Made by a program: the position numbers and the translations under genes. A stretch of 20,179 nucleotides of DNA, taken from a virus. The stretch is from IMG/VR virus record IMGVR_UViG_3300005748_000132, positions 1-20,179 of that record, one strand, 5' to 3'. The notes below the pieces were generated by a model. It was not told the DNA's origin, ran no database searches, and saw only the letters and a list, made by a program, of their open reading frames with translations. Of this stretch, positions 5,167 through 10,572 are shown piece after piece (the first letter of the stretch is position 1; each line of letters begins with the position of its first letter).

Positions 5167-5379
5167 TCACTCCGAGTCCTTAGAGAGCCATTTACGAGCT
5201 TCTGAGCGTATGTCGTCTATATTGGTTTCTGTAGTGTCCTCGTTTTCAATTTCCTCAGAAAAGAAGTCTTCTAGGAATTTTATAGCTTTAGAAGCTGGTA
5301 AGTTAGTGATATCACCTGTTTTAGGGTTACGAATTAGTAGTCTTCCGTTATCTAAGCGTCTTATCATTAGGTCGAACAT
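5167..5379 (-). CDS. Hypothetical protein, 70 residues, early region
   Basis: Small protein opening MFDLMIRRLDNGRLLIRNPK, with a beta-hairpin-like N-terminus and an acidic helical C-terminus (EEIENEDTTETNIDDIRSEARKWL). The ATG overlaps the TAA stop of the gene upstream (TAATG), so translation is probably coupled. The ribosome site itself is weak (GTGAGAG). About 75 bases without a gene follow before the 52-residue protein. No family recognised. Confidence 0.8.
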   Translation of the reverse strand: MFDLMIRRLDNGRLLIRNPKTGDITNLPASKAIKFLEDFFSEEIENEDTTETNIDDIRSEARKWLSKDSE

Positions 5380-5618
5380 TAGTCTCTCACTTTTAGTATT
5401 ACTGAACCATTTATAGTATTCATAGTAATTTCTCTAATCAATCTAGAGTGTCCGTCTTCGTCAATTTCGTAAGGATCTTGTCCGTCAGAAGCTAATATTT
5501 GTATCATCATACCGGGTTCTATCATAAAGATAGGAGTTATTCCAAATAAAAAATTCTCTGATAGATCTGACATAAGCTGTTCACATATGTCTATGAACTT
5601 ATCTTCTGGTTTTATCAT
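5379..5618 (-). CDS. Acidic hypothetical protein, 79 residues, early region
   Basis: Protein of 79 residues (MIKPEDKFIDICEQLMSDLS...). It has an N-terminal helix, then hydrophobic, beta-like stretches (FLFGITPIFMIEPGMMIQIL) and an acidic loop (DGQDPYEIDEDGHS). The middle hydrophobic run is interrupted by Pro and Glu, so I do not call a membrane segment. GAGGAACGAAT precedes the ATG. It overlaps the upstream membrane-protein gene by 20 bases and the downstream gene by one. No recognised family. Confidence 0.8.
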   Translation of the reverse strand: MIKPEDKFIDICEQLMSDLSENFLFGITPIFMIEPGMMIQILASDGQDPYEIDEDGHSRLIREITMNTINGSVILKVRD

Positions 5619-5802
5619 ATTCGTTCCTCACTTTTACTGTTTTCAATGTTTTATCTTCGTAATAGCTTCTTACAATTAAAGCTATTGTAGTAGTATAACA
5701 TAGTGTTTGGAAAATTGCAACACTAAAACTCTCTCCTGTACCAGATAATACCAAAGTTAGTAGTGTCAGAAAAGCTGCTAGGACTATTTTGAACCTTACC
5801 AT
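5599..5802 (-). CDS. Small two-helix membrane protein, early region
   Basis: 67 residues from ATG 5802, which has GAGGGAG just upstream. A longer reading would need a TTG start. Two hydrophobic segments (about residues 5-20 and 27-45) are followed by a basic, charged tail (RSYYEDKTLKTVKVRNEYDKTRR). It overlaps the end of the lipoprotein gene by seven bases, so the two envelope proteins are made together. A holin could look like this, but an early location and pairing with a lipoprotein would also fit a superinfection-exclusion or envelope-modifying protein. Role is inference. Confidence 0.75.
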   Translation of the reverse strand: MVRFKIVLAAFLTLLTLVLSGTGESFSVAIFQTLCYTTTIALIVRSYYEDKTLKTVKVRNEYDKTRR

Positions 5803-6023
5803 ACTCCCTCGCAACGAAATTTCTCTGAAGTAGTGTCGTTATATGGGTCTTTGCGGTCAATATAGAACCTACACATTTCATTATCTGTACCGAAGTAGTT
5901 GATATCCTTACAAACTTTAATATTTTCTGTAAAATGGCGACAATAGTTCACTTTTCCGTCAGGTAAAGTGGTAGTACAGCCTGTAAGTAGTAGTAAAATG
6001 GTTAAAATCAGCTTATTCACCAT
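5796..6023 (-). CDS. Small cysteine-rich lipoprotein, early region
   Basis: 75 residues with a short lipoprotein signal: basic N-terminus (MVNKL), hydrophobic core (ILTILLLL) and lipobox L-T-G-C at residues 13-16. The predicted mature protein begins at Cys16 and carries four further Cys (28, 38, 51, 71), enough for two disulphides, as expected in the periplasm. The Thr residues after the Cys give no clear Asp+2 retention signal, so outer-membrane sorting is plausible. GAGGGG supports the ATG, which lies within the end of the upstream gene. Early phage lipoproteins such as T5 Llp block receptors against superinfection, and a spanin is the other option. No sequence family is recognised. Confidence 0.8.
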   Translation of the reverse strand: MVNKLILTILLLLTGCTTTLPDGKVNYCRHFTENIKVCKDINYFGTDNEMCRFYIDRKDPYNDTTSEKFRCEGVW

Positions 6024-6201
6024 ACTTTACCCCTCGCTTAGCAGCTTCTAGCAACTTCTCGCTTATAATACTGATTTTACGTAATATGAACTGTTTAGTG
6101 TCGGGTTCTATGTCGAAATCATTTAAGGAAGCTATGAGTTCTTCTCTGTATGCTTCGATTTTCTTAAGTTCTTCTGGGTCTTCAAATGGTCTAAATTCCA
6201 T
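6013..6201 (-). CDS. Small helical protein, early region
   Basis: 62-residue charged helical protein (MEFRPFEDPEELKKIEAYRE...). A second helix is likely over KQFILRKISIISEKLLEAAKRG. AAAGGAAAAG precedes the ATG. It overlaps the lipoprotein start by 11 bases, indicating coupling. A GACACTA copy encodes its Asp-Thr. No family recognised. Confidence 0.8.
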   Translation of the reverse strand: MEFRPFEDPEELKKIEAYREELIASLNDFDIEPDTKQFILRKISIISEKLLEAAKRGVKYGE

Positions 6202-6219
6202 TACTTTTCCTTTCTAACA

Positions 6220-6264
6220 TTATTTTCGTGATAGTAACAATTTTATGTTAGGATCACTTTTCAT
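6220..6264 (-). CDS. Possible 14-residue minigene
   Basis: A tiny ORF (MKSDPNIKLLLSRK) begins with an ATG overlapping the TGA of the upstream gene and has GGAG five bases before it. The ribosome site and overlap are as good as those of the larger neighbours, but nothing else supports translation. It may act only to keep ribosomes moving toward the next gene, 19 bases further on. Confidence 0.3.
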   Translation of the reverse strand: MKSDPNIKLLLSRK

Positions 6265-6428
6265 TCTATCTCCAATAGGGTATTTACCTTTAAAGGTACG
6301 TAATAAGCTACTGTACCGTATATCACCTGTCTTCTGTGTATCTCAGAGACTATTTCGTAGATGGTTCCTTTGAAGGTGATTTCTTCTCCAGAGTCTACTT
6401 CTACGAATACTATCTCTACTTGTTCCAT
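6261..6428 (-). CDS. Small beta-rich protein, first gene after an internal early promoter
   Basis: 55 residues (MEQVEIVFVEVDSGEEITFK...). I chose ATG 6428, preceded by AAAAGGTGAC. A longer reading would start at a TTG inside the palindromic operator candidate. Alternating residues (VEIVFVEV, EEITFKGTIYEIV, VAYYVPLKV) suggest a small beta-barrel or sheet. It is directly downstream of a strong extended -10 promoter whose leader carries a TAGTGTC palindrome, so expression is probably regulated. No family recognised. Confidence 0.75.
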   Translation of the reverse strand: MEQVEIVFVEVDSGEEITFKGTIYEIVSEIHRRQVIYGTVAYYVPLKVNTLLEIE

Positions 6429-6437
6429 GTCACCTTT

Positions 6438-6459
6438 TAGTGTCAAAATCGCGACACTA
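6438..6459. promoter_or_regulatory. Palindromic operator candidate
   Basis: TAGTGTC (6438-6444) and GACACTA (6453-6459) form a perfect 7-bp inverted repeat with an 8-bp spacer. It lies between the -10 (6472-6467) and start codon (6428) of the leftward promoter, a typical repressor position. The half-site is the motif enriched throughout the window. Confidence 0.6.
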
Positions 6460-6466
6460 CTTGACG

Positions 6467-6495
6467 ATTATATCATATTTTTTAACTTGAGTCAA
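6467..6495 (-). promoter_or_regulatory. sigma70-type leftward promoter
   Basis: On the minus strand, TTGACT (6495-6490), exactly 17 bp and consensus TATAAT (6472-6467) preceded by TGA. It drives 6261-6428 and probably the genes beyond, including the lipoprotein and membrane protein. Confidence 0.78.
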
Positions 6496-6497
6496 GC

Positions 6498-6595
6498 GGT
6501 AATACAAGAAAGTTACCACCTAATTACTATTATTTGTATTACCTTCATATTACTGCTCAGGTAACTAAATGGCTACAATTACGCAGTAATTTAGC
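6498..6595. other. Set of interlocking inverted repeats between early genes
   Basis: Three inverted repeats fill the spacer after gene 6604-6978. A 10-bp perfect pair is GGTAATACAA (6498-6507) with TTGTATTACC (6534-6543). A 7-bp pair is AGTTACC (6511-6517) with GGTAACT (6560-6566). A stem with a 3-base loop spans 6572-6595 (GCTA-C-AATTAC paired with GTAATT-TAGC). The first two interlock, so both together would form a pseudoknot. There is no U-run, so classical termination is unlikely. Confidence 0.55.
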
Positions 6596-6603
6596 ACGGA
6601 CGA

Positions 6604-6978
6604 CTAAAATGCTCCTTTCCACCACCCATAGTCCTGATTAAAGCTACTATCTGGTTTCTTATCAGCTTCTTCTATAAGTTCCTCTGCTGTCTTATTACAG
6701 GTACTACAGTCGTACCAAGTACTAGCTCCAAACTTAGTCATAGTCCATTCTGAGCTACATACAGGACACTTATCAACTTCTATATCCTTTTTATTAGCTT
6801 TTAGGTGACTATTGTCAAACTCTAATACGTCTTCGGTATAGTCACTTTCTACTCCACTACTAAACTTCAGCTTATACTTAAATATACCGTTATGTTTATA
6901 TGATTTCACTACTATAGCTTTGCTATCAAATCTAGTTACAACCTTATCACCTGCTTTAAATTTCGGATAGTTATTCAC
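6604..6978 (-). CDS. Hypothetical protein with SH3/KOW-like N-terminus and zinc ribbon
   Basis: 124 residues. The N-terminal part (KFKAGDKVVTRFDSKAIVVK, then YKLKFSSGVESDYTED) has the glycine and beta-strand pattern of small SH3/KOW-like barrels. Near residues 71-94, CPVC...CSTC separated by about 19 residues forms a probable zinc ribbon. The combination suggests binding to nucleic acid or to the transcription machinery, which is inference. The start is GTG at 6978, overlapping the end of the upstream gene, with AAAAGGAACAAG just upstream. It is followed by the inverted-repeat spacer and an internal promoter, so it probably ends a unit. Confidence 0.8.
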   Translation of the reverse strand: MNNYPKFKAGDKVVTRFDSKAIVVKSYKHNGIFKYKLKFSSGVESDYTEDVLEFDNSHLKANKKDIEVDKCPVCSSEWTMTKFGASTWYDCSTCNKTAEELIEEADKKPDSSFNQDYGWWKGAF

Positions 6979-7171
6979 CTTGTTCCTTTTTTATTTTAGT
7001 AGCTATTTTTATTTCGCTGAGTTTCTTAGATTTGGAGATCTCTTCTATATACTCTCGTATGTGTCTGAAATCAGCAGCATAGAGGTTATGATCTGCCGTA
7101 TAGTAGTCCATAACATCTTGTACGTCTTTAAGTATTTTCAGTATCTTGGTAGCTCTTTGAGGTAGTTTCAT
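6971..7171 (-). CDS. Small basic helical protein, early region
   Basis: 66 residues (MKLPQRATKILKILKDVQDV...), largely helical, with a basic C-terminus (KSKKLSEIKIATKIKKEQGE). The ATG follows AAAAGGAAATAG, which is also the end of the upstream gene, three bases away. It overlaps the next gene by eight bases. No family recognised. The plus-strand ORF opposite it is a shadow. Confidence 0.8.
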   Translation of the reverse strand: MKLPQRATKILKILKDVQDVMDYYTADHNLYAADFRHIREYIEEISKSKKLSEIKIATKIKKEQGE

Positions 7172-7174
7172 AAG

Positions 7175-7462
7175 CTATTTCCTTTTAAAAGCTACGATCT
7201 TCGTACTAACTTTATTAGGTTCTATATCTATCCTGACCGCTTCTTCCATAAGTTCCTCAGAAAGCTTACCTGCTAGGTGATACTTCAAAACGTCTTCTTC
7301 TTCGCTAGTAAAGTTAGTTTTGATGACGGACTGACTCTGTGACACTATAACTATGTTCTCATCCATCCATTTATGTACGGTGCGGATTTTGTCCATATGA
7401 CTCATGTCCTCGTTAAACTGCTCTCCTAGCTCAATAAGCTTATATAGTACTTCTTTTTCCAT
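7175..7462 (-). CDS. Hypothetical helical protein, 95 residues, early region
   Basis: Mostly helical acidic protein (MEKEVLYKLIELGEQFNEDM...) with a basic tail (VAFKRK). The stretch SEEEDVLKYHLAGKLSEELMEEAVRID suggests helical packing, but no domain is recognised. GAGGTGACTG precedes the ATG and overlaps the stop of the 33-residue gene upstream. It is in the first leftward operon behind the promoter at 8144-8172. Confidence 0.82.
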   Translation of the reverse strand: MEKEVLYKLIELGEQFNEDMSHMDKIRTVHKWMDENIVIVSQSQSVIKTNFTSEEEDVLKYHLAGKLSEELMEEAVRIDIEPNKVSTKIVAFKRK

Positions 7463-7470
7463 CAGTCACC

Positions 7471-7572
7471 TCATCCGTCACTATTGATTGTTTTAGTAGT
7501 ATACGTCACCCCTAGCTTCGTAGTAGTTTTTCTGTAAGATTTTTCATGGTGTTTTTCTGACACTACTGACAT
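7471..7572 (-). CDS. 33-residue basic microprotein, early region
   Basis: Short minus-strand ORF between two well-supported genes. It begins at ATG 7572, one base after the stop of the membrane-protein gene, with GGGGTGG upstream, and its stop overlaps the ribosome site of the next gene. The peptide (MSVVSEKHHEKSYRKTTTKL...) is basic and Thr-rich. Position and spacing support translation, length limits confidence. A TAGTGTC copy covers codons 3-5 (Val-Val-Ser). Confidence 0.55.
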   Translation of the reverse strand: MSVVSEKHHEKSYRKTTTKLGVTYTTKTINSDG

Positions 7573-7573
7573 T

Positions 7574-7861
7574 TTACCACCCCTGATCTTGATCACTATT
7601 AAAATCCTTCATAAACTGGGTCATTCTACCCCCGACTTCTTGTTCATCCGTTCCTCCTAGAATGAAGGTGATCTTGAAAAGAGTCCTTAATAAAAATTCT
7701 AACACATTTAGTACTCCCAGTAATAAAGTGGGGATCGAAGTAAGTAGTGCTAATATCGTACTTTGTAAGAAAGGGTATTTGAAGTGAACATAGAAACCTC
7801 TAAGTAAAGCTAAAATAAGTATAATTAGTACTAAACTCGTACAAGCTATAACTACTCCCAT
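7574..7861 (-). CDS. Two-helix membrane protein, early region
   Basis: 95 residues with two long hydrophobic segments (MGVVIACTSLVLIILILALL, about residues 2-22, and about residues 34-58, STILALLTSIPTLLLGVLNV). A short amphipathic stretch and a polar acidic tail (GGTDEQEVGGRMTQF...) follow. No signal-peptide cleavage site is evident. It overlaps the upstream gene by 10 bases. As the second gene of the first early operon it may alter the host envelope or block other phages, and a holin is the alternative. No family recognised. Confidence 0.8.
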   Translation of the reverse strand: MGVVIACTSLVLIILILALLRGFYVHFKYPFLQSTILALLTSIPTLLLGVLNVLEFLLRTLFKITFILGGTDEQEVGGRMTQFMKDFNSDQDQGW

Positions 7862-8016
7862 TCGATGTCCCCTTCGTCTTTGTAATCAAAAAAGTCCATA
7901 ATAGCATAACCTCTTTCTAGAGCGTCGTAAAGGACTGTCGCTAAATACTCAGCTTCCTCTTCGTCGAATGTCATGTGCATCATTACCTGATTACGAATTA
8001 CTTCACCTACTACCAT
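7852..8016 (-). CDS. 54-residue acidic protein, first gene of the main early operon
   Basis: Minus-strand gene from ATG 8016 with AAGGAAGCTTG upstream. The peptide (MVVGEVIRNQVMMHMTFDEE...) has a beta-like start and a helical, strongly acidic remainder ending DFFDYKDEGDIEWE. It overlaps the next gene by 10 bases. It is the first gene after the strong promoter at 8144-8172 and its structured leader, so it is probably among the earliest and most abundant products. Such first early proteins often inhibit host enzymes, but nothing specific shows that here. Confidence 0.78.
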   Translation of the reverse strand: MVVGEVIRNQVMMHMTFDEEEAEYLATVLYDALERGYAIMDFFDYKDEGDIEWE

Positions 8017-8080
8017 CAAGCTTCCTTTTATTGTAAAAGCCTTTTATTAGTCTTGCTTAGGACTGAGTCACCTTGCTCTC

Positions 8081-8136
8081 ATGCAGAACATAAGCCAGTC
8101 AGGTAGTAGTCGCCTGATACTTCAAGAGTTCTGCAT
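8081..8136 (-). other. Structured leader of the early transcript
   Basis: ATGCAGAAC (8081-8089) and GTTCTGCAT (8128-8136) form a perfect 9-bp stem. Inside its loop, TCAGG/CCTGA (8099-8103 and 8113-8117) makes a second hairpin. The structure begins only a few bases after the -10 (8149-8144), so it would form the extreme 5' end of the early mRNA. Confidence 0.65.
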
Positions 8137-8143
8137 ACAGTAT

Positions 8144-8172
8144 AAGATATCACAATTCTCCTCTTATGTCAA
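8144..8172 (-). promoter_or_regulatory. Main leftward early promoter (sigma70 type)
   Basis: On the minus strand, consensus TTGACA (8172-8167), 17 bp and TATCTT (8149-8144) preceded by TGA. It drives the leftward genes starting at 8016. Confidence 0.75.
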
Positions 8173-8506
8173 GTCCTTTCTTTAAATAAGTTTAAGACAA
8201 TAGAAGCGGCATTATCTACTACTAGATAACTAAGTTTAAACTCTTTGCTCAAACCATGAAGCTTAAAGGATTCTCTTTCGAGGTAGTACCAAATGCTGCT
8301 TCCGAAGTAGGCTCCGCTAGTTTCCTACACACATCTTTACAAAGGTTGTGCCTATGGTGACACTTATACTCTCACTTTCTCTCGTCCTACTCAGGTTTCC
8401 CTTACTCGACGGTTACTGATAAGAGTCCCTTAGCTTTTATTTATTGTCGAACTAAGGACTGTAATCTCGACTTACTTTAGGTTACTGCCAAAGTAGATAA
8501 ATGCTA
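8173..8506 (-). ncRNA. Putative structured noncoding RNA
   Basis: No gene is visible on either strand. Read leftward, at least seven local hairpins follow one another: 8496-8488 with 8481-8471; 8460-8452 with 8433-8424 (9 pairs, one bulge); 8411-8383, closed by AGG-GAAA-CCT with an internal loop GAGTA/GAGTAG; 8328-8324 with 8311-8307; CTC-GAAA-GAG (8282-8273); 8268-8259 with 8250-8243; and a perfect 7-bp stem 8229-8212. GNRA loops occur only in the leftward reading, fixing orientation. A promoter-like sequence precedes it. I recognise no known RNA class. Confidence 0.45.
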
Positions 8507-8512
8507 CTGCCC

Positions 8513-8541
8513 AGATTAGCACAAAAATTGGTTTTTTGCAA
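8513..8541 (-). promoter_or_regulatory. Possible leftward promoter of the structured RNA
   Basis: On the minus strand, TTGCAA (8541-8536), 17 bp and TAATCT (8518-8513) preceded by TGC, an extended -10. No gene follows for over 300 bases, which supports a noncoding transcript. The match is moderate. Confidence 0.45.
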
Positions 8542-8606
8542 GTATTTTTTACAAGTGTCTGTAATTACAAGGATATAGTAAATAAAGCTTATAATACACC
8601 CTTAAG

Positions 8607-8621
8607 ATTACCAACTATATA
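8607..8621 (+). promoter_or_regulatory. Phage late-type promoter motif, copy 2
   Basis: ATTACCAACTATATA ends 17 bases before the ATG at 8639. It precedes the first rightward unit, which includes the terminase genes. A TATAAT (8590-8595) lies just upstream, but only with a weak -35 at 19-bp spacing. Confidence 0.65.
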
Positions 8622-8638
8622 TCAGAAAGGAGAAAACT

Positions 8639-8923
8639 ATGGAGAATATGAAAGGAGCTTTGAAAGCTTTGAGAAAGATAGCTGGACTAGAGAAGGAGTC
8701 TGAGGAGGTTAACCCTGACCAAGAATACTTCGACAATCTAAGAGCTAAAAAAGACGCTAGGGTTGAGGACATTAAGGAAAACAGAGTTGATAGCTTTGAA
8801 GAGATGTTAGATATGAAAGATAAGGTTGAATCTATGCCAGATGAGAGACTTCCTGAAGAAAGAAGAAAGGCTTTAGCTAGGGAAATGCAAAGAAAGCAGA
8901 AGCAGGAACTAGGTATTAAGTAA
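8639..8923 (+). CDS. Charged coiled-coil protein, start of the late region
   Basis: 94 residues (MENMKGALKALRKIAGLEKE...), nearly all charged helix with heptad character over residues 30-90. AGAAAGGAG precedes the ATG at good spacing. It is the first gene after late promoter motif copy 2, and its stop overlaps the next start. Position just before terminase suggests a packaging or virion role, but it is not recognised. A scaffold-like or internal virion protein is possible. Confidence 0.8.
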   Translation: MENMKGALKALRKIAGLEKESEEVNPDQEYFDNLRAKKDARVEDIKENRVDSFEEMLDMKDKVESMPDERLPEERRKALAREMQRKQKQELGIK

Positions 8924-9069
8924 TGAGCGCGATAGATGTCACTAAAGATAACGAGCAGCTTAAGAAGATAAAAGAGAAGTTGGAAAAACTTAAGATAGAG
9001 CAGTTAAAACAAAAAGAAAAGCAACGACTTAGTAAAATAAGAACTCAAGTTAAAAAACAGGAGAAATAA
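8923..9069 (+). CDS. 48-residue lysine-rich coiled-coil protein
   Basis: Small gene whose ATG overlaps the TAA of the preceding gene (TAATG) and whose own TAA overlaps the next ATG by one base, so it fits exactly between them. The peptide (MSAIDVTKDNEQLKKIKEKL...) is a single Lys/Glu-rich coiled-coil helix. The perfect tiling and the same strand support translation. Function unknown. Confidence 0.72.
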   Translation: MSAIDVTKDNEQLKKIKEKLEKLKIEQLKQKEKQRLSKIRTQVKKQEK

Positions 9070-9386
9070 TGAAACAAATTAAAGAAGCACTTCCGTTAGT
9101 ACTACTATTAGCTATAGTACCTTACTTTTTTTACGCAAGTCCTACACTACCTCAAGCTATTATTGCGGCTTGTATTGCAGCTCTAGCAGGGTTTAAATAC
9201 TGGTTAGATCATAACTCTTTACCTGACTATAGAAAGCTTTTTCAAGAGCAGATAGACAAGCGTGATGGGGATATAAAAGCTATTATAGAGGAACTTAACG
9301 AAGAGATTAGTAATGTTCGCGAAAAGCAAGGTATTATAAATATCAATGAGACTAAGAAACAACAACGCGCTAACATAAGCTGGTAA
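9069..9386 (+). CDS. Two-TM membrane protein, holin candidate
   Basis: 105 residues. Two hydrophobic segments (about 8-23, LPLVLLLAIVPYFFY, and 28-45, PQAIIAACIAALAGFKYW) are joined by a short turn and followed by a charged coiled-coil tail (residues 55-95). CAGGAG lies just before the ATG. Size, two closely spaced TM helices, a charged C-terminus and late expression fit a holin. Location beside terminase rather than beside an endolysin leaves this open, and no endolysin is in the window. A virion membrane-interacting protein is the alternative. Confidence 0.75.
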   Translation: MKQIKEALPLVLLLAIVPYFFYASPTLPQAIIAACIAALAGFKYWLDHNSLPDYRKLFQEQIDKRDGDIKAIIEELNEEISNVREKQGIININETKKQQRANISW

Positions 9387-9388
9387 TT

Positions 9389-9733
9389 ATGCAACTTGAT
9401 TTAGAACTAGAATTAAAAGCTTTACAGGAAGAGATTGTAAAACTCAAGTCAGAAAACGCGACTCTAAAAGAGGTTATTGTTGAGAACGGTTTGGAAGCTG
9501 AGATTCCTGATATCGACCTTGTTTCTGTTGAAGAGAAAGCTTGTATAGACGGAATAGGTCATTTAGCTAAATTACTAGAGTCAGGTAATTTTACAAAAGA
9601 CGACGTTAAAGCTTTTTCTGATTTACATAACACACTCAGTAAGGTGAGAGGTAAATCTCCTGCTGGTAAAAGTAAGGTTAAATCTGCTGAAGTTAAGACG
9701 TTGTTAAAAGCTATTAGTGGAGATAAGAAGTAG
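9389..9733 (+). CDS. Putative terminase small subunit
   Basis: 114 residues starting MQLDLELELKALQEEIVKLK, an N-terminal coiled coil. A helical middle follows (ACIDGIGHLAKLLESGNFTKDDVKAFSDLHNTL), with a basic C-terminus (GKSPAGKSKVKSAEVKTLLK). Small terminases recognise the packaging site and regulate the large subunit. They diverge so fast that sequence alone rarely proves identity. The call rests on size, helical make-up and position upstream of the large terminase, separated from it only by an HNH gene. The stop overlaps the GTG start of the HNH gene. Confidence 0.55.
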   Translation: MQLDLELELKALQEEIVKLKSENATLKEVIVENGLEAEIPDIDLVSVEEKACIDGIGHLAKLLESGNFTKDDVKAFSDLHNTLSKVRGKSPAGKSKVKSAEVKTLLKAISGDKK

Positions 9734-10572
9734 TGTCTAGGAAATATTTAGACTACAGCTCAGAAGGTAGAAAATGTTCTAAATGTGGAGAATATAAACT
9801 TTGGTCTGAGTATCATAAATCTAAAAAAGAACCTTCTGGATACAAATCGGCTTGTAAGTCTTGTAGAAATAAAGATAAAAAAAAGTATAATAAAAAAATA
9901 TCGGATTCTAAACCTGAATTTACTCACATTTTAATGAACCCTAACGGTAGACATTGTAGAGACTGTAATGAGTTTAAACCTCTTAGTGAGTATAATAAAT
10001 CGGACAGACATATGTTAAACAGAATGTATCACTGTAAGGAATGTAGAAACAAAGAAATGAGAGATAGGTTTAAAGACCCCGATATTAAAAAAAGGAGAAA
10101 CGAACTCACAAGAAAGTGGAAACAAATACCTGAGAACAAAAAAAGAATATTAGAAAGCAGTAAAAGATATCGTCTGAAAAACAAAGAAAAAGTCAAAGAA
10201 AGATGTGCTAAATATAGAAAGGAGAATCCTGATAAAGTGAGAGAAGCTCAACGTAGATACAATGAGAAAAATCCTCATGTTAGAAAACGTCGTAAAATGA
10301 GAAGACGGAAGACAGAAAAACAAGCTCTAGTGTCATGGAGAAATGAAGATAAAATTAGACAAATTTACAAAAAAGCTAAAGAACTTCAAAAAGAAACTGG
10401 GGTAAAATATCATGTCGATCACATCATACCTCTTAACCATCCTAATGTTTGTGGACTTCACGTAGAAGCTAATTTACAAGTAATAACAGCTTCTGAAAAC
10501 TGTGCGAAACAAAATAGGTTCGATAATACTTATGAAAACGAATCATGGAGAATGGAGATTTATGCAGAGTGA
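9733..10572 (+). CDS. HNH homing-type endonuclease with two zinc-finger repeats
   Basis: 279 residues from a GTG start that overlaps the preceding stop (TAGTG), with GGAG 10 bases upstream. Two similar zinc-binding repeats have Cys pairs at 15/18 and 41/44 and at 75/78 and 101/104, each with a W/L-SEY motif. A long basic linker follows, then an HNH nuclease core near residues 226-262 (YHVDHIIPLNHP...ANLQVI...SEN). Free-standing HNH proteins of this build are common in phages and usually spread as homing endonucleases, though some assist packaging. Its position between the putative small terminase and the large terminase, its Lys/Arg-rich AT-rich coding and its overlap with the large-subunit start suggest insertion into an older gene pair. 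Confidence 0.88.
   Translation: MSRKYLDYSSEGRKCSKCGEYKLWSEYHKSKKEPSGYKSACKSCRNKDKKKYNKKISDSKPEFTHILMNPNGRHCRDCNEFKPLSEYNKSDRHMLNRMYHCKECRNKEMRDRFKDPDIKKRRNELTRKWKQIPENKKRILESSKRYRLKNKEKVKERCAKYRKENPDKVREAQRRYNEKNPHVRKRRKMRRRKTEKQALVSWRNEDKIRQIYKKAKELQKETGVKYHVDHIIPLNHPNVCGLHVEANLQVITASENCAKQNRFDNTYENESWRMEIYAE

Noticed and set aside
3453-5416. Plus-strand ORFs at 3453-3683, 4937-5119 and 5210-5416
   Set aside because: Each is antisense to a tightly packed, coupled series of leftward genes and lacks ribosome sites. Their translations are Ser/Leu/Phe-rich as expected of antisense frames.
8173-8506. phi29-type packaging RNA
   Set aside because: phi29 pRNA works with a different kind of packaging ATPase. 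This phage has a classical two-domain large terminase with a nuclease, so a pRNA is not expected.
8017-8638. tRNA genes or a group I intron
   Set aside because: No cloverleaf with a GTTC-type T-arm could be assembled, and no recognisable group I core or flanking exon was seen. The nearby HNH gene is free-standing.
10502-10561. Longer large-terminase start at 10502
   Set aside because: Would add 20 residues read inside the HNH gene. The ATG at 10562 has a ribosome site and is a normal family start.
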